Below the pieces are notes generated by a model. That model was given only the letters and a program-made list of their open reading frames with translations, did not search any database and had not been told where the DNA came from. A DNA stretch of 64,000 nucleotides from the NCBI GenBank assembly GCA_001557505.1, contig LSAX01000002.1, forward strand, positions 4,650,001-4,714,000, given 5' to 3'. Each line of letters begins with the position of its first letter. Position 1 is the stretch's first letter. The stretch comes from Reticulascus tulasneorum. Its lineage: Eukaryota; Ascomycota; Sordariomycetes; Glomerellales; Reticulascaceae. A program made the translations under genes and the position numbers. This document shows, one piece after another, positions 22,806 through 33,214 of this stretch.

Positions 22806-25282
22806 CTAGCCTTCCGACCGTGCTCTATCATCGCTTCTTGGCGTCATGTCGATGGAATTTCCACTGGTGGTACTTGAGGTTGGAACTGGGGAGATCATTT
22901 GATCGTTGGAATCGTTGGGTCCATTGTGGGTGCTGGTGCTGATCGGACCCAACCCGGTGCTGTCATTTGAGCTTTCCACTTTCGTTGTAACTACTAGTAC
23001 TCCAAGCTTCTGTAGCGTTGCTTGGGTCGTATTCGATGATAACTGTTGCAGCCTGGGGTGTTCAGGATTGGAAATGTCCAACAAAGCTAGTGTGTCTCCA
23101 AACTGAGTTAGGGGCACCAGTTCGGCACCATCAGACCAGGATCCAAGCCCGACTTCCTCGTGAGCTAGCCGTTGCAGTTGCAGTGCACCATTAGCTCGCC
23201 ACTCAAGTTGTTGGTATTTCTTTACTCCATATCTTTTTCGCAGGAAAGACATGATGGGGTCCAGGATAACAGATATAATTATGACGATGCCGCCCATGAC
23301 GAAAATGAAAATTATCCCAAATAAGTCGAATGATACGTAAGCGGTGCTTTTAATCTTCTATAATCATAATGAGTCAGATACTACAAAGGAGGTTCGAGTA
23401 GTATTAAATCTAGGGTATGTAGCATGATACTTACTTGATTGTGACATAATCTTGACTCCTCGGTATTGTTTGGCGCTCGATTAATCCAGAGGGCACCGGT
23501 GGGATCGGTAGGGCCAAGTGCAGTGCTAACAAGTGCACCTTGCATGGCAGCTAGACCCATATTGTTCCAGTGCTCAACATCTTGTATCCACTGGTTGTCA
23601 GGAAGGACGCCTTGCATCCCGCTGATCAAAGCGCGTCTTGAAGTGAGAGCAGCAGTGCCAAGTAACCATAAAAGATCAATCATAGTTTCCGACAACCCGA
23701 ATGCAGCTGTGTAAGCCCATGATAGTCGTGAAGCCTCGTTCTGGTTTGGGAATAACCCAGCTGCCGCATTGAAGTAGTCGGCCGAGCTAGTAAGCGGCCC
23801 GCAACGAGAGCCCGCTGGCAAGTTTGGGTTACATAGCTGACTGCGTACTGTACAGGCTAGAGGAGATGCCGCCTGATCTTGTAGATACGCGTATGATTGT
23901 ACTACAACCGATCCGTCCTCTTGCGCAGCTAAATACTTTGCGGCGAGTGTCGTAGCACTATACCACGGGTCATGGACCGGGTTAATAAACCCGACGAGGT
24001 TTGCAGCCAGAAATAAAAGAACAAAATCCGCGTCTGGGGTCTGAAGTTCTGGAATTGGACGGAAAGAACTCTGAGACCATATTAACTCGCCCCCGGAATA
24101 GAGAACTGGGAGGATTCTGTATAACACCTGTCAGTGACCCTGGAATTCTCGTCTCGGCACCCTTCACCCAAATTTAAAATTTAAGACTTTATGATGCTTG
24201 AAAACTTACGCTAAATCGTAATCTGCTGTAGGCATATTGCCTTGATTAGCACGTAACTGAGTAAGAGCGTCGTTGGGATGCTGGTAGGTAAAATTTAGCG
24301 TGTCTCCAGAGCTGTCGTCTGGTTGCATGCCATAATTCCACCTGGTATGAAGCCTGGTATTCGAAACCTCATCTGTTATATTGATCTGAGAAGAGTAGCC
24401 CTCGGATTTTAACGGCGCGCACTCTGTGACTCTTCTTAACTGAAAGCGTTGTTCCGGCGGTGCGTTAATTCCGAAATCGTTATGGCTATCGAGGTAGCCT
24501 GTATCGATCCGTAAATTCTTATCTGGGCTTAAGCAAATATCATTACCGAAGGGGCAACTGATATTTGCTGTTGTCGTCGATTTGAGCGATTGTTTTATAA
24601 AGCTACTACAGCCAAAGAGTGCAGACGAGTTTTTTTCTTCGTAACACTGCTCGGCGTAGTTAGCCCAGCTTGTGATTTGCCTTGTCCAATACGGCATCCA
24701 AGAGGAGAGCACATCGGTCGTGTTTTGGCTGTCGAACCAATCGTTCTTAAGAACAGCACAGCCATGTCCAGATATGAGGACTTCTGTGCCAACTCCAATC
24801 GAAAGTCGCGAAGAGAAGCCACTTGCAACCGTAAAACCGGCGACAAAGACGAAACAGATTGCGGTAGCCATAAGTAGTCGTAAAACAGGTCTTGAGGCGC
24901 TCTTCCGCCAAACCCAGGCCATATACACCAAGTCGAATAGACTACCTTCGGGGTTTGCGGAGTTGCGGAAAATGGCTTGCCGTTGATGATGCAAACCATC
25001 TTGCTGGGCTTGACTGGAACTTGTAAAATGCAATATCAAGCACATGATCCTCCAACCACGAGTGCCGACTGCAAGATAGATATTGTCAGTTTTTGGCTCT
25101 CTCAATAGGACATCTTTGGGTCTGGAAGCTAGAGACTACATACTCCAAGCGATGAAGAAGGCAAGGAACGCAATCATCAGATTACCAACCGTCCGATCCA
25201 GTGTTAATGTGGCACCGAGAACAGCTCCTCGGGACCAGTTTGTCCACACACCAACGTAGGCGGGGTATGCGGGAGCTTCCAT
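22806..25282 (-). CDS. fungal multi-pass membrane protein with large extracellular loop
   Basis: Minus-strand exons 25282-25144, 25068-24210, 24116-23435 and 23357-22806 are joined by GT..AG introns of 75, 93 and 77 bp and give 2232 nt, 743 residues. The start ATG opens MEAPAYPAYVGVWTNWSRG. Predicted helices occur at about residues 33-48, near 115-135 (LLMATAICFVFVAGFTVASG), in exon 3 (DFVLLFLAANLVGF and a helix near SETMIDLLWLLGTAAL), and near the C-terminus (LFGIIFIFVMGGIVIIISVI). Between the second and third helices lies a large Cys- and N-glycosylation-site-containing segment (residues 140-330), probably extracellular. The C-terminal 150 residues are cytosolic and Ser/Thr-rich. This layout recurs in many uncharacterised fungal proteins; no function is known to me. 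Confidence 0.8.
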
Positions 25283-27170
25283 TACGGTGACTAGTTATCC
25301 TCAGAGGGCTCACATGTAAAGAAGAGGCTGAGGATCCCAATGAGGAGTGAGCATAAATGGTTTTAGGTGTTGAATGTGCAGTAACGATGTTGAGAACAAT
25401 CTTCATACGAATATAGTGCCAGAGGAGTTGAGATTGGCTGTATATATAGGAAAGTTGATGGAGCGAGTGGCCGTGAATATTCAACTCTGACATCGAGCTG
25501 AGTTTGGAATTGTTGTGACCATTTATTATCACGGGCTGTTCAATCTACCTTTGCCCCCACCTTTGTCTTTCTCGCTGTCCCTTGCTACAAGAGATCAAGG
25601 CCATAGTAGTGTTCAACATGATTGCAGGATCAAATGTTCCACCATCCTTGCATCTGCAGGCCTGCAAGTCGGCAATAAAAGAAACACGTTTCTGTACGCT
25701 TACTCAGAGCTCAGGCTTCCATAGAAGACGTTCTAGTTGTACTGTACCGCTTACGTGGCTGAGCTCGCCTCCTCTATCATTCGCTATTTACTAGTGTGAC
25801 CAGAACCTAGGCTGCATCTTCCCCTAACGAGCTAGAGAGAACGGGATACTAGCCTCTGGCTCATCTGCCTTAATCCCTCTATTGGTCTGATTTGTCTAAG
25901 CCATTTGTTAGAGTCCTCTGTATCACCGTTTGCGCTAACCTGATCCGGCTATTTCTGTGTATGTGTATGCCTCTTGGAGGTAGAAACGCTCTTCTATGTG
26001 GTAGATAGTCCCAGAGCTCTTTTGAGTCGTCCCAGACTTCTGGAGCAATAGGCACGTAACCTAAATGTGGCTCCAGGTGAGGTCCTCCCATCTAGGGGGC
26101 ATTCCTTTCTGTCCTGGTGGCTGAGCTTATCAGCTTGCGACCGTGGGGGCCATACATTAGCCTAGAATTGATGTCTGTTCTTGTTTTTCAAAGCCGTAAT
26201 AATCCGATAGAGCGAGCCTGGTTCTGGATAGAGTTATGCTGGAGGCGGGTTCATGGAGATAAGTTATAAACGCCTGAGCCGATAATAAGTTGTAGTTGGC
26301 TGGATTCGTATGCCGACATGCCTCTCCTGCAGCCGTCAATCTAATTAGATGGTGTGTGGAATGGATCGCGTCGCTTACATTCAAGCCATTTGACCTGGGA
26401 ACACCTGTAGGTATTGGGCTAGATGGCAGCCTTCTCTACCGAACTAGACTTGGCTATGAAGGAGGTGGTTTTGGTAAAAAGCTTATCCAACGCCATGCCT
26501 GGCTGTCATGAGCGCCATTGGCAAAATAGGGCAAGACGCGGGGTACCCCGAGCCAATATTGAAAGAGTTCCCTGCAAATTACCTATCTAGGGCTGTAAGT
26601 CTGCAGGAAGCAGCTAAAATGGAATCGTGAGTAAGCACCCCTTTCAGCCAGGGACTCCCGTTGGGGACTGGGCTGTGCCAATTGCTGTGGCAAGCGACGA
26701 TGCCGATGTAGTAGTTGCATGCAACTACCAGAAGTTGCAATCCTACATGTAGAATTCAGTATACTCTCGCCGACGCCAAGTCCGACGGGCGCAGAGACAA
26801 AAAAAGAACAATGGGAAGCACAGGCCATATCTAGATGTGACCGATATCATACCCTGCTTGTTCGAATCCAGAACGAGAGAGGCCACCCTTCATGAATCGT
26901 ATGAAGAGTCTGGTACTGGCCGGTACTCGACGGCCGAGCAACACGCCACGCGAACATTGCTATAAACAGAAAGTTTCTGGTTCTTGGACTTCATGAACTT
27001 TATCCACGGACAGAACTTAGGTGTCACGAAACGTTGGCATGAATGGCGCAGCAGAGGAACATGGGCATGCGCTACGTTGAATTCGCTAAGGTATATGTAC
27101 AAAGTAAATCCTTCCCATGTTGAGGTCTTCGCGGGATGACCGGTTTCGCACCGTTCTGAGTAAGCCAACT
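25283..27170. other. 1.9-kb gene-poor region, no gene seen
   Basis: The region holds only short frames on both strands (for example 25879-26091 minus and 26296-26511 plus) without domain motifs or plausible splice partners. The left part is the likely promoter of the minus-strand membrane protein. No tRNA, repeat or mobile element is evident; a TTCGAATC string near 26871 lacks the flanking stems of a tRNA. Confidence 0.4.
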
Positions 27171-28529
27171 TCAGCAAGTCTGGCCGTTCTCAACAGACAG
27201 CACTTTGGCAAAGGTGCCCTCTACATCATGCTCGTGTATCCAGGTTGTATCCCCTCGGTTCCTCATCCGAGCTCTGAGTTCCTCGTCCGTCTCTTTCTTC
27301 GCAACTCGCTGAGCGCGGTTGCTGTTTTGCTGCTGTACAGTATTCTGCAGGCGATCTGTGTGTGACTTTCGGGTGTTTTCATAGAGACGCAATGCCTTTG
27401 TTATCTCTTCACCAGTCGGAAGCTGGGTAGCAGAGCGCGGGAAGACATGTGAAATCGACGCTGCAAACGCCCATGCGTCATCGATGGCCAGGCTCCCTCC
27501 GGCAGCAAACGCACCCCCATGAGCGTGGGCAGCGTCACCAGCAAGTGTCACTCGGTTATTCCCAAGAACCCACGTGTCAAGGCTATCGCCGGCGGCATTG
27601 GGATAAATCCTTGTGTAAGGGTTCGCGTCGATGATCGCGCGCGCGAGAGGACTCCAGTCCTTGTAGTATTCCCGCAAAACATCGACATTGCCTTCGGAAT
27701 TCCAAGTAGAATCTTTGTAAGGCGCATCAAGACGCTCGGGGTCGCTTTGAAACGACCCTACAATAGTGAAGAGGCCGTTGCTGATCGGAGAAACAAAGAG
27801 CATCCGCTCGGGGCCCCAGATGTGAATAGATTCATCCGGTAGATCGGGGATATTTTCCACATGGGAAATAGGAAAAATGGATCTGAATGTCACCCATCCG
27901 GTCCATCTAGTCCGAGAGGCGGGTACGAAGAATTGACGGACAGCAGAGTGAATACCGTCGGCGCCTAGCAGAACGTCTGCTGTAGTGATAGATCCATCCG
28001 TGAATGTGATAGTGAGGGCAGGGCTTGAATCTCGAACGTGGACTGACTGGAAAGACTTCTTAAGGTGAATGATGGAAGGGTCCACATGCTGGAGTAGCGC
28101 AGTTTGAAGGTGCGCACGGTGGAAGCGCGAGGTGTGGTATCTGTAATCAACATCGCCAGCATGATTGTCAACCGAGACTGTCTCATTTGTTTGGTAATGG
28201 CTGTAGTTTCAATACAAGTTAGCCATACAGACTACGACTTGCTTCACTTTCTACTGGATTTTCATGAAAGCTCACCGATATATCATCGGCAGCCCAGACT
28301 TATTCCTGAATGCCACGGATTCATCAAGCGCGTTGGAAACCCCGAGCTTATCTAACGTCCGCAGACCATTTGGGCCAAGTGCAATACTTGCACCTATCTG
28401 AAGCAGCTCAGAAGCTCGCTCATAGATTTGGATATTGATGCCAGGATGGTCTTTAAGCGCGATCGCTACAGTGAGACCAGCGAAACCCGCACCAATAATG
28501 GCAATATTGAGCTTAGTGGCGTCAGTCAT
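27171..28529 (-). CDS. FAD-dependent monooxygenase (salicylate hydroxylase-like)
   Basis: Two minus-strand exons (28529-28276 and 28200-27171, 75-bp intron) encode 427 residues. The N-terminus has the dinucleotide-binding fingerprint IIGAGFAGLTVAIALKD with a terminal acidic residue on the second strand (IQIYER). VLLGADGIHSAVR is the DG motif, and GDAAHAHGGAFAAGGSLAIDD is close to the GD motif that binds the FAD ribityl chain. This is the PHBH/class A flavoprotein monooxygenase layout, closest in pattern to fungal salicylate or 6-hydroxynicotinate hydroxylases. It would use NAD(P)H and O2 to hydroxylate an aromatic acid or a secondary metabolite. It stands alone with no adjacent biosynthetic genes, which favours aromatic catabolism, but the substrate is unknown. 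Confidence 0.9.
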
Positions 28530-29277
28530 CGGCGCTCTGCGGGTGGTGATGATATGGAAAGTGATCAAATACAGGTTCTGTAGCTATGCTCCGTAACCTT
28601 CTTTAAGGGCGTACTTTGATTCCTGCTGTTCGCAGATTACCTATGCCATGGAGTGGGGGTTAGCCCCGCGCCGCAACATGATGCAAGAGGGTTGCTGAAT
28701 GACGCTGCAGAGCTCCATACCAGGGCACAGTTAGTCAGACTGGCCGACTTTCAACATCGGAGATAAGCCATTCGCCTTGCTGTAGTCAGACTTGCATCGT
28801 GCACTAACCATATGGACTGAGATCTGGAAAGACTGATTGTAGATAATTCGATCCATGCAGGTTGCTCAGTCATGTTTAAGGATTGCTTGCGCGACATGTG
28901 GCGAATAATGCTGGCTGACGGAACGGTCGCATGCACTAGAGGTTGCAAGCAGGCAGGTAAGAGACAGAGTCTTGGAGAACTCGTACCAAACTCTCGACAC
29001 TGGACTGAATCACTGTCGCTCCTTAGGTAGCTTGAGAGAATCTAAGCTTCTGTTGACTTGGACTTGGCGAATAGCGGACGTCAAGGATATAAACTCGGGA
29101 ACTTGGCCTTCGCTTCAAATAAGTAGCATTGTAGATTCAATAGCTACTGGAGAGAGTGGAACTATGTGAGGTCTATTTGTGGTTTACATATTGCCTTTGT
29201 ATGCTTGGTATCATTCTTTCTGTGTCCAATTCCCCTGCGGAGCGCCCGTGTAATCATAAATCCGTGTGGCCTCTATA
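28530..29277. promoter_or_regulatory. monooxygenase upstream region
   Basis: About 750 bp between the start of the monooxygenase and the 3' end of the Met8 gene, both minus-strand. Nothing coding is evident. It should contain the monooxygenase promoter, but no TATA box or known operator can be placed with confidence. Confidence 0.4.
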
Positions 29278-30134
29278 TTATGCTCCAACGCTGAAGCCAA
29301 AAGATCCGTCAAACACGTCAAGTCTCCTAGTGTCGGGGTCTCGCCTCAAAGCTTTCAGATCGTCCAGGGACGGAACTTTATTCGGTTCGTAGAAAGTGAG
29401 TAGATTATCCATATCTTCATCCGTGAGCTCGCACATCTCTTCCCAGTCGAGCGAGTTGCTGACTTTCGTCATCCAGCCCATCCTCTTCGGGCTTTCTTCA
29501 GGGTTGGGCGCAATCTTCCGCAGCTTAACCCTGAGTGCTCCGATAGCTTCAACGGCATTTCCGGCATTCTTTGGTAGAGATTTCGCGATGTATCTTCGTA
29601 TCAGAGCCGCAAGTCGTGGTCCCTTCCCGTTGGTGCTGACCATGATCTGCAACGGCCCATCTCGATGTACGCTGCCGAAGTAGAAATCGCACTCTGGCGG
29701 AACATCTGCAATGTTGGCGGCAATGCGCCGTTCTTTGCAGAGCTTCCATATCACCGTTGAGGCCGCAGGGTCGTCGACCGCCACCAGAACCATATCTGCG
29801 CCATCGAGGTCGGATGGTTCGAAGACTCGATCGACGTGCGTGACTTGTTCACGAGCAACTCGGTGTGCGACTTCGGGGTTCAAGCCAGATGCCGGGCATA
29901 CCACAGTTACACTGGCATCGGCATTGAGGCAATTCAGGATTCGCCCTGCAGCAACCTGAGCATCATCACTTTTGTCAGTATGAGGCATTCCGCAGGACGA
30001 AGCGGACCAATGGGAAAGTCGAAACGTACCTCGCCGCCACCAACAACCAACACCTTTTTACCTCGTATTTGCCATGCTAGAATTAGACTTCCGCCGCCTT
30101 CGACCTCTGGGAACTTTCTGGACGATTCACTCAT
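29278..30134 (-). CDS. met8: siroheme synthase Met8 (precorrin-2 dehydrogenase/ferrochelatase)
   Basis: Two minus-strand exons (30134-30030 and 29955-29278) encode 260 residues, close to yeast Met8 (about 274). The intron (74 bp) has GTACGT, a TACTGAC branch site and CAG. The N-terminal Rossmann fold opens KKVLVVGGGEVAAGRIL (residues 26-42), the NAD-binding motif of precorrin-2 dehydrogenases, with the intron falling between Glu35 and Val36. The block NIADVPPECDFYFGSV (residues 116-131) is strongly conserved in this family and contains the Asp-rich active-site region; ISTNGKGPRLA-like sequence (VSTNGKGPRLAAL) follows. The enzyme converts precorrin-2 to sirohydrochlorin and inserts iron, giving siroheme for sulfite and nitrite reductases. 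It is divergently transcribed from the Pep7 gene. Confidence 0.95.
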
Positions 30135-30557
30135 ATTGTGATGGAAGGCAGAGCTCTTGGTCTCGGAAGCTCGAGCTTGGTGACGGAGACGTTTTTTGGG
30201 TCACAGCTCGAAATGGTATCCCACTTGACTGAGGCGATAAGCGATAAGGACCCACGGACCACTGGAACTCCAGGGGTCTCTCCCATGCACGATAAACCGA
30301 TACATGCACAACAGCCCAAACACTACGCTAAATATTGGTACTGCGTTATTGCGGGCATCCCACCACATCCGGGGATCCAGGCTAGCCTTGCATGATCAAA
30401 CCTCGTTGCCTCACAACCACCTACGATTCTTGGATGCCTTGCTTCTTGGGGAAGGACCGTCGCGCTCTCCGTCTCTGCCCTTCGCGGAGTTGGGTTCTTA
30501 CTTCGTTTGTCCCCCTCCAATGACTTCCTGAATCGTTTCAAGCGGCCTCATTTCACC
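30135..30557. promoter_or_regulatory. shared divergent promoter Met8/Pep7
   Basis: A 423-bp gap between two housekeeping genes transcribed in opposite directions, presumably a shared promoter. No TATA box is apparent. Pyrimidine-rich DNA precedes the Pep7 ATG. Confidence 0.5.
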
Positions 30558-32707
30558 ATGTCAGGCCGGAAGTTAGGAGGCGGTCGGATCTTGGGCAACG
30601 GCAAAGGGCTCGCCCCGCCAGCTTCTCCTGCTGCACAACAGAGGGCACCAAGTCCATTTGCAGCTTCGGATGTGGGAAGTACGGTGTCTTTTAACTCATC
30701 ATCAGCCTCTCCTTCTATCTCCAGCCCGCTGGCCGATTTCCCTCAGGACTTGGCATCGAACATCAGCCTCGGTGGCCCGTCCAGGTCCACTACTTCAGGC
30801 TCGGCTCTCGTTTGCCCAATATGCGAGGAACAAATGGTGAGTTATCCTGCCTGAGAATCACGCGGCTGCTAACGAGTACAGTTGACGCTGCTCCAACTGA
30901 ACAGGTATTCCCCGCGGTCCTTCTACCATTATGCTCGATCTAACATCGAATTAGACACATCGACGACGCACATCAGGAACTGCCGGAAGTGGAGCAAGAT
31001 GAGGTCAAGACATGGTTTGACAAACAGGTCCTGAAGGCAAAACGTTTCCAGCCGCTTTCGGTCATCAACCAGAAGCTGCGAGGGCTGGACGTCTTCGAGT
31101 CGAACGAATCCTTGCCCATAGTGCTGCCAACAGCCCAGAAGATCACGGACGGTCCGATCGACCCGGATGAATTAATCACAAGGTCTCATTGGCAACGAGC
31201 AACTGGATTCGATCGATGCACCGAGCCAGCATGCGGAAAGAACCTTGGGGCCGTCAATGGGAGCGTGAACTGCCGGAGTTGTGGGAGGTTGTTCTGCGAA
31301 GAACACACAATGTACCAAATGAAACTCTCGAGGTCTGCAAAGCATGACCCCGTGCGGGGTTTCTGGGTGAGGGTGTGTGAAACATGTTACAAATCAAGAG
31401 ATGGGTATAACGACCACAACGGGGTCTTGATTGACCACACAAAGGCTTTTGTGGAAATCCGAAGGAAGAGGGTCGAAAGGCAAAATTTGGAGGTGTCGAG
31501 ATTAGAGAAGCGATTGACCAAGCTGACGAAGTTGCTCGCACACCCGCCGGAAGAGGCTGGTTCGACTGGGGGCACATTATTGTCTCCTGTTGCTAGTATG
31601 ACAGGGCAAAAGAACCAGAGGAAGCTCCTGGAGCAGTCAGTGGTGACATGGGAAGATGACGCATCAGTCTCAAAATGCCCATTTTGTCAGCAGGAGTTTG
31701 GTTCATGGACTTTCAGGCGGCATCACTGTCGAATATGTGGACGAGTCGTGTGCGCCGATCCACAAACGGGATGCTCAACCGAAGTCGGCCTCAACATTGC
31801 CAGTCGTACGTGTATGTCCTTCGCAGTCGAGTCACTGCTAACAGTATGTCAAGCAACTACTCCTGCAACAGAAAAGCTGCCAGCGGCTGCGGGGCCGGGC
31901 CAGCTGAACATCGATATTCGGATGTGTCGCGACTGCAACCACACCATTTTCTCTAAGCGAGACTTCGCCTCCACTATTTCACACAAGCCGCCGGATCAGC
32001 GCGCTTACGAGACATTGAGACAGTTTGAGCGTGGGATCCGGCAACTGATGCCCGGCTTCCAGCGAGCGCTACTTGCCCTGCAACCTGAGGGAGATGTCGA
32101 AGGCAAACCGCCTCCAACACACGCGCAGATCCAAGAAGCCTCCAAGATCCGCAAGCGGTTAACCGACAGCTTCACGAAATACGACATGGCGGCAAAGCGC
32201 ATACGAGATATGAAGACGACATCCCAGGCACAACTCCGTCTCCAAAAAGCCATCTACGGCGCCGCGTCCACCTTCCTTCACACGCACATGCTGACCCTTA
32301 AAAGCGTCCCACAAATCCTCCGCTCCAGATCCTCGCAGTCCTCTCGTCTTCTCTCCCTAACCTCCACGTCCAACGGCTCCGCCTCCTCTCTCCATCTCTC
32401 GCCCCTCCGCAACGGCGAGCTCGCAGAGTCTGAAACCGCAAGCCAGGCTAGCGAGGCGAGCACCGCTGTCTCGGCTCTCGAGACCGAAGAGAAGGATCTT
32501 AGAGAGAGGCTGGTAGTGTTGGAGGAACAGCGGTTTATCGTCAAGGGCATGGTTGATTCGTCCAGGGGCGCGCGGAGGTTCGAAGAGGTTAGTGCGCTCA
32601 CGAGGAATGTGGAGGAGTTGGATGGGGAGATTGAGAAGCTGAGGAAGTTGGTGGGCGGTGTGGAGGAGCGGTGGCAGGGACTGTATGCGTCTGGCGAAGC
32701 TAAGTAG
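30558..32707 (+). CDS. pep7: FYVE-domain vacuolar sorting protein Pep7/Vac1
   Basis: Exons 30558-30836, 30882-30904 and 30955-32707 (684 residues) include a 23-nt micro-exon between 45- and 50-bp introns. The micro-exon completes an N-terminal C2H2 finger (CPICEEQM, then LTLLQLNRHIDDAH). Two FYVE-type zinc fingers follow: one with CTEPACGKNLG to VCETCYK (about residues 180-240) and a second with CPFCQQEFGSWTFRRHHCRICGR (about 335-440), whose RRHHCR core binds PtdIns3P. The C-terminal 250 residues are coiled coil. This is the Rabenosyn/Vac1 layout, which tethers Golgi-derived vesicles to endosomes with Rab5 and Vps45. A 48-bp GTACGT..CAAG segment (31806-31853) with a GCTAAC branch could be an extra in-frame intron inside the second finger; without it the protein is 668 residues. 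Confidence 0.93.
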
Positions 32708-33214
32708 GAAGAATAGTATGCATTGCAGCTGCAGTGTTTCTTTGCGGGACTGGGATTTCTTAGGAGCGGTGCATCGCTTGGAGTTTGGCATGGGGAATTC
32801 AGGCCGGTGGTCTCGGGTTGATATGATACTTGAATCGACAAGTTCTGCCATTTGTGTACACATTTTAAATTCGTGACGAGTATCCAATCACAGTAGAGAC
32901 GCATAGCCTGCTAACAATCTCACGTTGCGGTATCACAAGGAGTAAAAAGGAAGGCATATGATGAATGCATAATCTTGTCATAATGCCCGTGGCTACGCCA
33001 ACAGCTATATATACCTGACTACTCGGACATGATCCCCACCTGACCGTAGTATCTCATAAACCAATGCCATGCAAACAGTAAGACTCGACTCTCAACCCCC
33101 ATGGGTATGAACTCACAAACCGCCCGTCTCCCTCATGTAACAGAGGACCGAAGACATCTGCCGCAGTAGCGACGCATCCAACAAAAGACAAGCAAAACCA
33201 AGTTGGCCAGTATA
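32708..33214. other. intergenic between convergent genes
   Basis: About 0.5 kb between the stops of the Pep7 and APSES genes. Only 3' UTR and terminator sequence is expected and nothing else is seen. Confidence 0.45.

Noticed and set aside
26860..26890. tRNA suggested by TTCGAATC
   Set aside because: Bases on either side cannot form the T-stem and no acceptor or anticodon arm is found.
27171..30134. Monooxygenase and Met8 as part of a metabolite gene cluster
   Set aside because: No synthase, P450, transporter or pathway regulator is adjacent, and Met8 is a housekeeping gene.
32278..32904. Minus-strand open frames opposite the Pep7 C-terminus
   Set aside because: Antisense to a coiled-coil coding region; Ser-rich without motifs.
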